The notes: generated by a model from the sequence alone, not told the origin. A stretch of 64,000 nt of DNA from Sphingobacterium thalpophilum (GCA_945878525.1 CAMCTU010000001.1:1-64000); one strand, 5' to 3'; shown: positions 11,416-22,065, counted from the stretch's first letter. Made by a program: numbers and translations.

Positions 11416-11805
11416 ATGCTCAAATTAAATTCTATACATCATGTGGCTATAATCTGTTCTAATTATCAGGTCTCAAAAATTTTTTATACAGAAGTGTTAG
11501 GTTTAAAAATTTTAAAAGAAACTTACAGAGCAAATCGAAGTTCTTACAAACTGGATCTTTTAGTTAATGGTAAGTATCAGATCGAATTATTCTCTTTTCC
11601 TGATCCACCCGAGCGCGTAACAGCACCGGAGGCCAAAGGATTACGGCATCTTTCATTTGAAGTCGATAATTTGACAGAAGCGTTGCACGAATTAAACAGT
11701 ATGAAGGTGATCACTGAATCAATAAGGCTGGATGAGCTCACAGGAAAGAAGTTTTTGTTTTTTTCTGATCCGGATGGATTGCCTATAGAATTGTACGAGA
11801 AATAA
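11416..11805 (+). CDS. VOC family protein (glyoxalase-like)
   Basis: HHVAIICSNYQVSKIFYTEVLGLKI ... FSDPDGLPIELYE. Confidence 0.92.
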   Translation: MLKLNSIHHVAIICSNYQVSKIFYTEVLGLKILKETYRANRSSYKLDLLVNGKYQIELFSFPDPPERVTAPEAKGLRHLSFEVDNLTEALHELNSMKVITESIRLDELTGKKFLFFSDPDGLPIELYEK

Positions 11806-12518
11806 TGTCTTCTATTTTTCATTTTAAGCAGTTCAGAATCGATCAGGCGAATTGTGCAATGAAGGTTAATACTGATGGGGTTCTTATTGCTGCAATTGCA
11901 GATTTTGAGAATCCTGCCAGTATTCTTGATGTGGGTACAGGTACCGGATTGATTGCATTAATGCTGGCTCAAAAATATAGTGTAGCATTGATTGATGCTG
12001 TTGAAATAGATAAAAATGCGGCTGTAACTGCGCTAAAAAATTTTTCTGTTTCTCCCTTTTCTGATAGGATTAAATTAATTCCTGACTCAATCAAGGATTA
12101 TTTTGAAAACGAAGACAAAAAATATGATCTTATTATATCTAATCCTCCATTTTTCATTAATTCCTTAAGTTCCATAAATCCCAAAAAAGGTATTGCCCGA
12201 CATACTGATCTATCATTTTTCGATATCTTATTAACAGAATCAGTGAATCATTTAAATCAAACAGGTCATCTTTGCCTTATACTTCCTCTGGAAACAGCTG
12301 CAAACCTTGAAAAAATACTTAGACGACTTGGAGTTCTAAAAGTTCAAAAGGAGATATTGATTTACTCATTTAAAGACTCAAAACCACATCGTAAAATTAT
12401 TACCTTAGGTTTTGAAAATTCTGTTCTAATTCAAGATAAACTCGTTATTTATGAAGAAAAAGGTATTTATTCTGAAGATTATCGTATTTTATTAAAGGAT
12501 TACCTTACAATTTTTTGA
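11805..12518 (+). CDS. tRNA1(Val) (adenine-37-N6)-methyltransferase-like
   Basis: SAM motif LDVGTGTGLIALMLAQ, N6A motif SNPPFF; stop/start overlap TAATG with preceding gene. Confidence 0.88.
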   Translation: MSSIFHFKQFRIDQANCAMKVNTDGVLIAAIADFENPASILDVGTGTGLIALMLAQKYSVALIDAVEIDKNAAVTALKNFSVSPFSDRIKLIPDSIKDYFENEDKKYDLIISNPPFFINSLSSINPKKGIARHTDLSFFDILLTESVNHLNQTGHLCLILPLETAANLEKILRRLGVLKVQKEILIYSFKDSKPHRKIITLGFENSVLIQDKLVIYEEKGIYSEDYRILLKDYLTIF

Positions 12519-12530
12519 TACAATTTTTTT

Positions 12531-13025
12531 ATGAAAACAATCGGACTAATTTCAGATACGCATGGATTTTTAGATGATTCTGTGTTTAAACATTTTGAAA
12601 ATTGCGATGAGATCTGGCACGCAGGCGATTTTGGTACGCTAGACCTTGCTGTGAAGTTGAGAGCATTTAAACCTCTGAGAGGAGTTTATGGAAATATTGA
12701 CGGACAGGATATAAGATCCCAATATCCTGAACATTTAAGATTTAATTGTGAAGAATTAAATGTTTGGATGACTCATATAGGAGGTTATCCCGGAAAATAT
12801 TCCTCTGGAATTAGGGAAGAAATATACCGTAATCCACCCGGGCTTTTCATCAGTGGTCATTCGCATATTCTTAAGGTTATTTTCGATAAAAAAATTAGTT
12901 GTTTACACTTAAATCCTGGTGCCGCAGGAAAGCAAGGTTGGCAAAAAGTTCGCACATTGCTTCGATTTTCGATTTCTGTAAAAAAAATTCATAACTTAGA
13001 TGTTATAGAATTATTAAAAATATAG
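12531..13025 (+). CDS. YfcE/MJ0936-type metallophosphoesterase
   Basis: ISDTHG, HAGDFG, YGNIDG, SGHSH motifs. Confidence 0.93.
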   Translation: MKTIGLISDTHGFLDDSVFKHFENCDEIWHAGDFGTLDLAVKLRAFKPLRGVYGNIDGQDIRSQYPEHLRFNCEELNVWMTHIGGYPGKYSSGIREEIYRNPPGLFISGHSHILKVIFDKKISCLHLNPGAAGKQGWQKVRTLLRFSISVKKIHNLDVIELLKI

Positions 13026-13046
13026 CGTAAAAAGTACACTAAGTAT

Positions 13047-14117
13047 ATGAAGGGAATTTTAACATTAGGACAATTTATAATAGAAAAGCAAAGCGATTTT
13101 CCATATTCAAAAGGGGAATTATCACGATTGTTAAGAGATATTGGAATCGCAGCAAAAATTGTTAATCGTGAAGTCAATAAGGCTGGACTAATGGATATTC
13201 TAGGAGATGTTGGTACGGTAAATATACAGGGAGAATCACAAAAAAAATTAGATGTTTTTGCAAATGAGCAATTTATAGCCGCACTTAAAAGTGGGGGAGA
13301 ATGTTGCATTGTGGCTTCAGAAGAGAATGACAAGATTATTCAAATTGACGGAGAAGTGTCAAAAAATGCAAAATACATAGTCGCTATGGATCCTCTGGAT
13401 GGATCATCCAATATTGATGTAAATGTAGCGGTAGGAACAATTTTTTCTATTTATAGAAGATTTTCGACCGACGGGAAAGCAACACTAAAGGATGTACTTC
13501 AGAAAGGTACCGAGCAGGTAGCTGCAGGCTATATCATTTATGGATCCTCAACTATGCTGGTATATACAACTGGCAAAGGAGTAAATGGATTTACCCTCGA
13601 TCCTTCAATCGGTGAGTTTTGCCTTTCACATCCAGAGATGAAAATTCCTGAAGATGGTGTAATCTATTCAATTAATGAAGGAAACTATATTCATTTTCCA
13701 GAAGGCGTAAAGAAGTATTTAAAGTATTGTCAAGTTGAGGATGAACAAACTTTACGCCCATATACCTCTCGTTATATTGGTTCAATGGTGGCAGATGTTC
13801 ATAGAAATATGATTAAAGGCGGGATATTTATTTATCCAACCACTTCAAGTGCGCCAAATGGTAAGCTGCGTCTGGTTTATGAGTGTAATCCCATGGCATT
13901 TATTATCGAACAAGCAGGAGGTAGGGCAACAGATGGATTTAACAGAATACTTGATAAAAACGTTACAACACTCCATCAACGTTCGGCTATTTTTATTGGA
14001 TCAAAAAACATGGTCCTTAAAGTAGAGGAGTTAATGCAAACCTATTCATCAAAAACACCAGATGAAAAAGCTGAGGCAAGGATGGAAAAATTGGGGATAA
14101 TTGGTGGTGTAGATTAA
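13047..14117 (+). CDS. fbp: Class 1 fructose-1,6-bisphosphatase
   Basis: [30 protein letters not shown]. Confidence 0.96.
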   Translation: MKGILTLGQFIIEKQSDFPYSKGELSRLLRDIGIAAKIVNREVNKAGLMDILGDVGTVNIQGESQKKLDVFANEQFIAALKSGGECCIVASEENDKIIQIDGEVSKNAKYIVAMDPLDGSSNIDVNVAVGTIFSIYRRFSTDGKATLKDVLQKGTEQVAAGYIIYGSSTMLVYTTGKGVNGFTLDPSIGEFCLSHPEMKIPEDGVIYSINEGNYIHFPEGVKKYLKYCQVEDEQTLRPYTSRYIGSMVADVHRNMIKGGIFIYPTTSSAPNGKLRLVYECNPMAFIIEQAGGRATDGFNRILDKNVTTLHQRSAIFIGSKNMVLKVEELMQTYSSKTPDEKAEARMEKLGIIGGVD

Positions 14118-14581
14118 AGGTTCAATTTCAATTCCTCTTTTTCAAAATAAATATCAATAAGGAGGTTCATTTGTTTAGAAGCCTGAACTGCCAGTTCATC
14201 ACATCGCTCATTCTCAGGGTGACCATTATGCCCTTTTACCCAGGTAAATTGAATTTGATGTTTTTTATAGACCTCTAAAAATCTCAACCAGAGATCTTTG
14301 TTTTTCTTATCTTTAAAATTAGTTCTGACCCAGTTAAATACCCATTTTTTCTCGACCGCGTCGATAATATATTTAGAATCTGAATAGATCATGATCACTT
14401 GCCCCGGATTCTTAATACTTTCCAGTCCGGTGATTACAGCCATTAACTCCATGCGATTATTGGTTGTTTTTCGATAACCCTCCGAAATTTCTTTGTAATG
14501 CTTACCTGAATGTAGTATTACTCCAAATCCACCGGGACCCGGATTACCACTTGATGCACCATCAGTATAGATATTAATCAT
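14114..14581 (-). CDS. rnhA: Ribonuclease HI
   Basis: [46 protein letters not shown]. Confidence 0.96.
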   Translation of the reverse strand: MINIYTDGASSGNPGPGGFGVILHSGKHYKEISEGYRKTTNNRMELMAVITGLESIKNPGQVIMIYSDSKYIIDAVEKKWVFNWVRTNFKDKKNKDLWLRFLEVYKKHQIQFTWVKGHNGHPENERCDELAVQASKQMNLLIDIYFEKEELKLNL

Positions 14582-14603
14582 TAAAATAGCTTTTAATGCG
14601 CAA

Positions 14604-16703
14604 TTATAATGTTTTAGTTTTTAACCGAATCGAATTGCCAATCACAATTATATCAGAAAATGCCATTGTTAGCGCACCTACCATTGGATTGAGAAAACCA
14701 AATGCCGCAATGGGTATAGCTACAACATTGTAGAAAAAAGCCCAAAACAGGTTTTGCTTTATTGTCAGGAGGGTATGATTACCGATTCTGAGCATGTTAT
14801 CAATTAAGTTTAGATCATTTTTCAATAAGACTACCTCGGCAGACTGAATCGCAATCTGACTTGCATTACTCATTGAAATTCCTACATCCGCAGTAGTTAG
14901 GGCAGGAGCATCGTTTATTCCATCACCTACCATTGCTGTTTTACCTCTTTTTTTAATTTTTTCGATAATTTCAAGCTTCTGATCTGGTTTGGTTTCGGCA
15001 TACACTTCTTCAATGCCTAAATCAGCAGCCAAGTTATCACATTTTATTTTAAGATCACCACTAAGTAAAATAGGCTGAATACCCATTTTTTTTAAGGTTT
15101 TGATGATTCTTGTAGCCTCTGGTTTAACTTCGTCTTCTATTGAAATTCTTGCAATAAGATCTTCATTCATTTTTAGAAATAGGCTGTAGTCCTTCTGGTC
15201 ATTTTCAGAATTTAAGATCTGTAATGATCCAAATTGATAAGTATTACCATCTGAATCTGATCCGGTCATTCCAACTCCTTTTTCTTCTGATACCTGAGTA
15301 AAAATTATTTTTTCAGGTGCTTTTGAACCCAATTCTGAAACCAAGGAACGGGCAATTGGATGATTTGAATAAGCCTCAATACCATAAATAATAGATTCAA
15401 CTTTCTGAATGGAGGAATTAATGATATCAATCTTTTTGATTTTGAAATTACCTGTAGTGAGCGTACCTGTTTTATCAAAGACCATATATTTTATCTTGGC
15501 TATCTCTTCCAATGTATTTCCGCCTTTGATTAATATACCATTTTTGGCAGCCCTGCCTAAACCAACCATTACCGCAGTTGGTGTGGCTAGACCCATTGCA
15601 CAAGGACATGAAATAACTAGAACGGCAATTGCATTAAGCATCGATTTTTGAAAACTCAGATCAAAGGAATAATAAGCTAAAATGAAGGTCAGAACAGCAA
15701 TGCCGACAACAACAGGAACAAATATCGCAGCAACCTGATCTCCAAGTTTTTGAATGGAAGGCTTGGCTGATTGTGCACGCTTCATCAAATCTATGATTTG
15801 CGACAAAATGGTATGCTTTCCTGTTTTACTTACCAAAATATGTATGCTTCCCTTTTCTATAATTGTACCACCAATTACCTGACCGTATTTCGTTTTTTCA
15901 ACCGGCAAACTTTCTCCTGTTAACATAGATTCGTTTATAGAAGCTTCACCCCAGATAATTTCTCCATCAACAGGAATTTTATCACCAGATTTTATCACCA
16001 AAATATCTCCCGGAATTACTTCCTGAGAATTAATGGTCAATATTTCTCCATTTACCAGTTTATTAGCATTCACCCTTTGAAATTTCATTAGTTCCTTAAC
16101 AGCGGAGCTTGTTTGTGACACAGATCTCTTCTCCAAAACATTGCCTAATAAAACCAATGAAATAATGGTGGCGGCAGTCTCATAAAATAGAAAATCAGGC
16201 CCCAGATTTTGAATAGTTCCAAACAGACTATAGGCAAAAGCGGCACTTGAACCAATAAAAATGAGGACATCCATGTTAGGAATGCCATTTTTCAATGAAT
16301 TGTAAGCACTTTTTCCAAAATGGATGCAGCCTAATGTGTAAACCGGGATACATAAAATTAATTGTACAATTGGATTGTGTAGAAAATGAAATGGAAGAAA
16401 CATGTGGGAGAACAAGGGAATAGTAAAAATTAAACTGAAATAGAACTTGTTCTCAATTTTTTCATTAAACTTTTCCTCAATTGGGACACTTTCTTCGCTT
16501 ACTTTAAAACCCAATCCTTCAATATCCTTAATTATTAAGGAGTTTTCAATATGCTTGCTTGATTTAAATTTTACTTCGTCGTTAGCAAAATCTACATAAA
16601 TGTCATGAAGGCCTTTTTTTTCCAGTAGTTTATAAATTGACATCGCACAATTATTGCAATGCATACCGCTTACCTGAAGTTCAATCAATTCTTCTTTTTC
16701 CAT
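14604..16703 (-). CDS. copA: Heavy-metal (copper) translocating P-type ATPase
   Basis: N-terminal HMA GMHCNNC, CPCAMGLATP, DKTGTLT, MVGDGINDAPAL. Confidence 0.95.
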   Translation of the reverse strand: MEKEELIELQVSGMHCNNCAMSIYKLLEKKGLHDIYVDFANDEVKFKSSKHIENSLIIKDIEGLGFKVSEESVPIEEKFNEKIENKFYFSLIFTIPLFSHMFLPFHFLHNPIVQLILCIPVYTLGCIHFGKSAYNSLKNGIPNMDVLIFIGSSAAFAYSLFGTIQNLGPDFLFYETAATIISLVLLGNVLEKRSVSQTSSAVKELMKFQRVNANKLVNGEILTINSQEVIPGDILVIKSGDKIPVDGEIIWGEASINESMLTGESLPVEKTKYGQVIGGTIIEKGSIHILVSKTGKHTILSQIIDLMKRAQSAKPSIQKLGDQVAAIFVPVVVGIAVLTFILAYYSFDLSFQKSMLNAIAVLVISCPCAMGLATPTAVMVGLGRAAKNGILIKGGNTLEEIAKIKYMVFDKTGTLTTGNFKIKKIDIINSSIQKVESIIYGIEAYSNHPIARSLVSELGSKAPEKIIFTQVSEEKGVGMTGSDSDGNTYQFGSLQILNSENDQKDYSLFLKMNEDLIARISIEDEVKPEATRIIKTLKKMGIQPILLSGDLKIKCDNLAADLGIEEVYAETKPDQKLEIIEKIKKRGKTAMVGDGINDAPALTTADVGISMSNASQIAIQSAEVVLLKNDLNLIDNMLRIGNHTLLTIKQNLFWAFFYNVVAIPIAAFGFLNPMVGALTMAFSDIIVIGNSIRLKTKTL

Positions 16704-16882
16704 AACAGCTATTAAAATGTGGTTTAAACAAATTTAATTATATAAGGAATAAATTTATTAGCCCCAAATATTATGTTTTATATTAAACAGTATTACCGAA
16801 TATTAATTGCACTTAATTAACCAGGATACCATTAATAGTCGCCATCTTGCTGATAATCAGGGTAGAATTTTAATACAATAAA

Positions 16883-16913
16883 TTTGCAATATCTGCCGAA
16901 ATGCTTAGTTTTG
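16883..16913 (+). promoter_or_regulatory. Bacteroidetes-type promoter for tRNA-His
   Basis: TTTG - 19 nt - TAGTTTTG (TAnnTTTG), ending about 13 nt before the mature tRNA. Confidence 0.8.
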
Positions 16914-16925
16914 CAATAGTTAAAC

Positions 16926-17000
16926 GGTGGTTGTAGCTCAGTTGGTTAGAGTATTGGTTTGTGGTGCCGAGGGTCGTGGGTTCGAGCCCCATCAGCCACC
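16926..17000 (+). tRNA. tRNA-His (anticodon GTG)
   Basis: Cloverleaf: GTGGTTG/CAGCCAC acceptor, TTGTGGT anticodon loop, GGGTTCGAGCCCC T-arm; extra 5' G (G-1) opposite C73, typical of tRNA-His. Confidence 0.95.
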
Positions 17001-17010
17001 CATTTTAGAG

Positions 17011-17043
17011 AAGCTTTTTTCAGAACGAAAAAAGCTTTTTTTT
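17011..17043 (+). terminator. Intrinsic terminator after tRNA-His
   Basis: AAGCTTTTTTC-AGAAC-GAAAAAAGCTT then T-run. Confidence 0.88.
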
Positions 17044-17440
17044 ATCATATTCTTTTTGATCTCTTATTTAAGAATCAGTCTTAGATTTTCGTTAATCCTT
17101 TCATGGCTGTTATCGCGATTACTCTTAAAAGTTTAAAGCTAAGCAAAAGGAAAACACCTTAAATATTAGGATATATTGTCTACATTTCGGGTATTTATAC
17201 TTGTGATTATTATAGATTTATTGCTATTGGCATTGTTTGATAAATGGCATATTAAATTGTTTCTCATGATTGTACCCAAAGGGTATGTTTTTCTTAGGTG
17301 GATGTAGAATCGAATACTAATTATTCGACTCTTTTTTTACCGTTGTTATAGAAGAAAATGAATTACTGTTATCTATTTAAAAAATAATAACAGTTGCAAC
17401 AAGATAATAAATAGATTTAGTTAGAGACAGGATCAGATTA

Positions 17441-18250
17441 TCAGATACTTCCGATAGCCATCATTTGATCCATATTGGGATTTGCACTTCCACCACGAAT
17501 TTCTAAAGTAACTGCAAAAGCCTGAGCGTTTTTGATGAACTTCATTTTTTTCATTCCTGTGCTATCTACTTCTGAGTCGAAAACGCCAAGATCTACAGGT
17601 TTTCCATCAACCATTGCCCATAATTGATATTGATGGTCTACATCATTTGAAGGCATTTTGATAGAAGATAGATCAATCATAACTTCTTCTTGTTCAAGAT
17701 TGAAAGCAATGAGCATACTGGCTTTCGGTGCTTTGGCTGAACCTTTGAGCGTCACTAGCTTATATGAAGCTTGATTTTGATAAAAATGCAAGGCGTTTCG
17801 GGTATCTCTTAATTCTTCATCAATAAAATTCACCTGACTTGAAAACCGCTCATTACCAGTCTGAAGAATTGCAATCTGACTATAAGAATCAGTTAATTTA
17901 TTGTTTAGATCGATTAGCAAAACTATGCTGATAAATAGAAGTGCAAGACTCGCAGCGAATGCATATTTATAGAATTGCCCGAATTTTGGCGATGAAACAT
18001 TAAGCGGTCTTGTTTCTGATTCTGAATTTTTAAGCGCATTCAATACTTTTTTCCGCAACGATTTTGACGGTTCAATTGCATTTGAAATAGCATAATTTGA
18101 GAGGGCAGATTCAATTTCAATGATTTCTGATTTAATTTCAGGATATTTTAAAGCATTCTGTTCTACTTCAAGCCTTTCTTCATTGCTTAAATCTCCCAGA
18201 ACATAATGTTCCAGGATGCCATTTTCCAGATATGATTTTAGGTCCTTCAC
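17441..18250 (-). CDS. RskA-like anti-sigma factor
   Basis: N-terminal zinc-less anti-sigma region, one TM (FAASLALLFISIVLLI), C-terminal YQLWAMVDGKPVDLGVF typical of anti-sigma-K factors; next to ECF sigma. Confidence 0.9.
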   Translation of the reverse strand: MKDLKSYLENGILEHYVLGDLSNEERLEVEQNALKYPEIKSEIIEIESALSNYAISNAIEPSKSLRKKVLNALKNSESETRPLNVSSPKFGQFYKYAFAASLALLFISIVLLIDLNNKLTDSYSQIAILQTGNERFSSQVNFIDEELRDTRNALHFYQNQASYKLVTLKGSAKAPKASMLIAFNLEQEEVMIDLSSIKMPSNDVDHQYQLWAMVDGKPVDLGVFDSEVDSTGMKKMKFIKNAQAFAVTLEIRGGSANPNMDQMMAIGSI

Positions 18251-18802
18251 TTAATTAAATACCTTTCTTAAACTGATAATAGCATTCCTTAACCTTGTTT
18301 TAACTGTTCCCAGTGGAATTTCAAGTTCTTCTGAGACCTCTGCATGTGTAAACCCACGGAAATAAACCAGATCAAGAACAATTTTCTGTTCGGGCTTCAA
18401 TTTAGCAACAAGTTCCTTTAATCCCATAACTTCAGGATTTAAAGTATTCCCCGAACGCATTTCCATAGTTAATACGTTATTTTCTATGTCTTCGGTTTTT
18501 GAACTGTTGCGAAAATCTTTTGAACGGGTTTTGTCAATAGAAATATTTCGTGCAATATTAACCATCCAGGTAAATAATCTTCCTTTGTTTGAATCATACG
18601 AAGAGAATGAATTCCAGATTCTTATAAAAGTATCTTGTAAGAGATCTTCAGCTATTTCTTCATGCTGAATTATCCTGTAAATAACACCATATAGTGAGGA
18701 TGAATACATCTCATATAATGCTTCAGCACCGACATTTTCCTTGTTACGGATAGCCTTTACTAATTCTTCTTCAGTCAGGAATATTTTTGTTTTAAGGCTC
18801 AA
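18251..18802 (-). CDS. ECF RNA polymerase sigma factor (SigK-like)
   Basis: Region 2 IAEDLLQDTFIRIWNSFSSYD, region 4 VYFRGFTHAEVSEELEIPLGTVKTRLRNAI. Confidence 0.94.
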   Translation of the reverse strand: MSLKTKIFLTEEELVKAIRNKENVGAEALYEMYSSSLYGVIYRIIQHEEIAEDLLQDTFIRIWNSFSSYDSNKGRLFTWMVNIARNISIDKTRSKDFRNSSKTEDIENNVLTMEMRSGNTLNPEVMGLKELVAKLKPEQKIVLDLVYFRGFTHAEVSEELEIPLGTVKTRLRNAIISLRKVFN

Positions 18803-18903
18803 GGCTTAAATATGTTCATCTCAGTTTTTGAACTGATCTACAAATATATAAAAACAAAATTCCCCGCGATTATCTGGGGATTATTTGACATTTTTTTGAT
18901 TAA

Positions 18904-19180
18904 TTATTTTGATAAAGAATTAATTAAATGAATAAGGCCATTTTTTTGCTTAATTTCTGCAATAGTAACAGTAGCAATGCCTCCATTTTCATTTTTTAGT
19001 ACAACATTTTATCGTTCAGCATCGCAGATATTTATCCACCACGCACATTGATGAATACTGATGTTCTATTTCCTGCCTTTATAGCTTTTATTACACCTGC
19101 TGCAAGGAATTTTCCGGAAAGTACGTGTTAGGTTAGGATTTTTTGTCAATGTTGCTTTATTCCCCTATTCAAAAATATTA
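18904..19180 (-). pseudogene. Decayed, 5'-truncated fasciclin (FAS1) domain gene
   Basis: Manual minus-strand reading with frameshifts and stops: NKATLTKILT*HVLSGKFLAAGVIKAIKAGNRTSVFINVRGG*ISAMLNDKMLY..NENGGIATVTIAEIKQKNGLIHLINSLSK*, matching the FAS1 H2-box pattern (LTYHVLPGKF..AIKAG ... I.A.NGVIHVID). Confidence 0.75.
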
Positions 19181-19219
19181 CTGATGGTATTTCAATATCT
19201 TTAATTTTATAGTTAAATT

Positions 19220-19233
19220 CGGGTACGTACACG
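19220..19233 (+). promoter_or_regulatory. Putative LacI-family operator site 1
   Basis: CGGGTACGTACACG, 13/14 to palindrome CGTGTACGTACACG. Confidence 0.8.
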
Positions 19234-19265
19234 ATTCTTATTAATTCCAACATAAATTGCAGATC

Positions 19266-21761
19266 ATGATTAACAGATTTTTTAAAGTTTTCCTATTCAT
19301 GGTATTTCTTATGCCTGCAGTTGTTCACGGACAGCAGAAAGCTCAAAATATAGAAGCTTACATTGCATCTGTTGAACCTTTATTAAAGATATCTCTGACC
19401 GATGTTAAGAATCTGGTACCACTGGGATCGGGTATTTTTTTTATCGGTTGCCCGAATTGTAAGGGAGGTGCTCAGGAGATGGGAATATTAAACTGGGAGC
19501 CTGGAATGGGGGATCAGGTAAAATGTAAATTTTGCAGTATGACTTTCCCAAATGTAAAATACCCAAATAGTGGCGAAAAAGTAATTATTGCACCAAGTGG
19601 CGCAAAACAGGTTTACCGTTATTTTGAGGACGCCAGTGGTACTCAATATTTCTATGAGGCACATGCTTGGTTTGAACGCTGGAAATGGATTCAGCAAATG
19701 GCTGTCCAGCTGTCTCAGGTATGGTTCCAGACAAAAGATCCTGCTTATGGCGACAGGGCTGCAATCATTGCGGGTCGTTTTGCACAGCTGTTTCCTGATT
19801 ATGCTATTCGGTACGATTATCCAAATGCTCCCAAGAAGTTTTTTCCTGCAAATCAAAAATGGCCTTATGAAGGTCTAGTTCCTTATCGTGGGGCCAAATG
19901 GAATTGGTGGGCTTATGGGGATATTCCGGTACAGATTGCCTTAACATACGAAAACTTGCAGAAGGGAGCTTATGACTGGAAGAGAATGGATTCACAAATT
20001 GGAAAGGACACGGACCAAAGAATCGTAAAAGATCTGTTGATTTCGGGCTATGAGTTTACTGCGGCTAACCCTGAAGTTTATACCAATATGTCGCCCGGTA
20101 TGTACAGGGATATGGTAATGGTAGGCCGGATACTTAACAGGCCCGACATGGTTCACGATGGAGTGAATCGCTTCAGGGAATTTTTAAAACTCGGTTTTTT
20201 TGCTGATGGCTGGTGGAAAGAGGGTACTGTTTCTTATCATGATCAGACGATTGGAGGCCTGGAGAGTGTGGCGAAGGCAGCGAAGGGGTATACAGATCCT
20301 GTGGACTTGAATGGGGAGCGTTTTGAAAATCTTGATCTGAGCAATGCTATGCCTTTTTATAAAAGTGCATTAAATGTAAGCCAGCAGGCAGTATTTCCAA
20401 ATGGTCACAAACTCCCTCTTAATGATACATGGGCAAACCGGGCTAAACCAGTAAAAGTGGATGGAATTGCTGTATCACGACTGTGGCCATCACTCGGGAA
20501 TGCAGCTTTGGCTGCTGGTACCGGAAACGATCAAACTATGCTCAATGTAAACTGGAGTGGTAATTATGGACATTCCCACTTAGACAATGCTTCCATAATC
20601 TTATTTGCCAATGGGGCTGAATTACTTTCGGATATTGGTTACACACATTCAAAATATCGCGGCTGGACCCTACATACAGCATCACATAATACAGTGGTTA
20701 TAGATCAGAAAGCACAGGATCTGGGCACCTTAGCAAAGCCTGTTACTGGTCGCCTGATGTTTTATGATGATCAGAACCCTCAGGTTAAAGTTATTGATCT
20801 TGATGCCTCTCCGGCTTATTCTACAGCTGCCCAGTACAGGAGAAGGCTGATATTTGTTCATGCGGCCGAAGGCAAGGATTATGTGATTGACCGGTTTGAT
20901 GTGGAAGGTGGACAGACACATGATTGGTTTTTGCATGGTATGTGCGAAGAAGAAGGAAAACTGGTGACCAGCATTTCAATGGATCGGGTGGTTAAAACGC
21001 TGGTACCCGATTGGGGAGGCACTGCTGTACCCATGAACCAGTATGATTCCGATATTATTGGAAAGAAAATTCATGCCTATTCCTATATGAGAGATATTAA
21101 GAAAGGCATAGTAAGTAAACCATGGACTGCAACTTGGAACTATCAAAATTCGGGGCTGCGCACTCATAATATACCCCAAAAAGATACAGAGGTATTTAGT
21201 TTTCGTGCCCCATCGGTTAGGCTCGCAGCCGAGGATGACAATAAACTTGACAATTTTATGCGCCTTGGAATAATGCAAAGGCATACCGGTAGCAAATCTA
21301 GTTTTGTGGCCATTCATGAACCTTTTCAAAGTAAACCATGGATTAAATCTGTTCGTGCCGACAGTGATACCTATCTAATTGATTATGAATTGAATGGTAA
21401 AAATATTCAGGACAGGATTAACCTGAAAGGAGATGATATTAGTCTTGTTTCGAGTGCGGGTTGGAAATATTCAAAGGGAAAGACAAAGTTGGGGATTTTA
21501 AATGGAATCAAATACTCAGGAGGAAAGCTTAATCTGGAATTGGATTCATCTCAACCTGATGTTTCCCATGTTCGTTTGGATTTTCCGGATGGATTAAGTT
21601 TGTATTTTCCAGCCAGAAACGTTTCTGGAAATGTGATTCAATTGGATAATGATCCTGGTTTTTCTATGGATAAGGGTGGAAAACTCCGTTTCTATACCTT
21701 TCCACATAATGAATATTCAGAACCGATACGTTATACGGTGTTCAGTAAATCCATCCAATAA
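19266..21761 (+). CDS. Heparinase II/III family protein with N-terminal zinc-ribbon-like CxxC pairs
   Basis: Signal peptide; CPNC...CKFC; GHSHLDNASIILFANGAELLSDIGY heparinase II/III motif. ATG at 19266 preferred over the TTG at 19257. Confidence 0.85.
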   Translation: MINRFFKVFLFMVFLMPAVVHGQQKAQNIEAYIASVEPLLKISLTDVKNLVPLGSGIFFIGCPNCKGGAQEMGILNWEPGMGDQVKCKFCSMTFPNVKYPNSGEKVIIAPSGAKQVYRYFEDASGTQYFYEAHAWFERWKWIQQMAVQLSQVWFQTKDPAYGDRAAIIAGRFAQLFPDYAIRYDYPNAPKKFFPANQKWPYEGLVPYRGAKWNWWAYGDIPVQIALTYENLQKGAYDWKRMDSQIGKDTDQRIVKDLLISGYEFTAANPEVYTNMSPGMYRDMVMVGRILNRPDMVHDGVNRFREFLKLGFFADGWWKEGTVSYHDQTIGGLESVAKAAKGYTDPVDLNGERFENLDLSNAMPFYKSALNVSQQAVFPNGHKLPLNDTWANRAKPVKVDGIAVSRLWPSLGNAALAAGTGNDQTMLNVNWSGNYGHSHLDNASIILFANGAELLSDIGYTHSKYRGWTLHTASHNTVVIDQKAQDLGTLAKPVTGRLMFYDDQNPQVKVIDLDASPAYSTAAQYRRRLIFVHAAEGKDYVIDRFDVEGGQTHDWFLHGMCEEEGKLVTSISMDRVVKTLVPDWGGTAVPMNQYDSDIIGKKIHAYSYMRDIKKGIVSKPWTATWNYQNSGLRTHNIPQKDTEVFSFRAPSVRLAAEDDNKLDNFMRLGIMQRHTGSKSSFVAIHEPFQSKPWIKSVRADSDTYLIDYELNGKNIQDRINLKGDDISLVSSAGWKYSKGKTKLGILNGIKYSGGKLNLELDSSQPDVSHVRLDFPDGLSLYFPARNVSGNVIQLDNDPGFSMDKGGKLRFYTFPHNEYSEPIRYTVFSKSIQ

Positions 21762-21867
21762 TTTTTATCGTAGATTATCAGATGTTTTTATATTTACAGA
21801 AAAACAAATAATTCTTACAAAAGGTAAATAAATAAAATTTGGATATTTATTTATTATATCTAATTTT

Positions 21868-21881
21868 CGGGTACGTTACCG
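21868..21881 (+). promoter_or_regulatory. Putative LacI-family operator site 2
   Basis: CGGGTACGTTACCG, 10/14 to the ideal palindrome; right half GTTACCG mirrors the CGGTAAC half at site 8. Confidence 0.65.
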
Positions 21882-22065
21882 ATGTATAAATTTATCAATA
21901 TCTGAGGTGATTTTTTTAATTAAAACGTACTCTTGTAAAGAGAAATTGTTGTTCTGAGCTTAAATCAGAATACTTAAACTAATATTATTTTAATAACAAG
22001 CTTACTCAATCTGTTTAGGAAAGGGGATGTTAAAAATTACCATATTATACATAATCAAGCAGGGA

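Noticed and set aside
14114-14117. 4-bp tail-to-tail overlap of fbp and rnhA (shared TTAA stops)
   Set aside because: Real but commonplace for compact convergent genes; no sign of special regulation.
19119-19132. Partial operator-like string AAAGTACGTGTTAG
   Set aside because: Lacks the flanking CG ends and falls within the FAS1 pseudogene; not counted with the eight sites.
16926-19220. tRNA-His as the attachment site of a genomic island starting at 19.2 kb
   Set aside because: No integrase, no visible tRNA-end direct repeat, and the tRNA is followed by an intact terminator and the sigma/anti-sigma genes.
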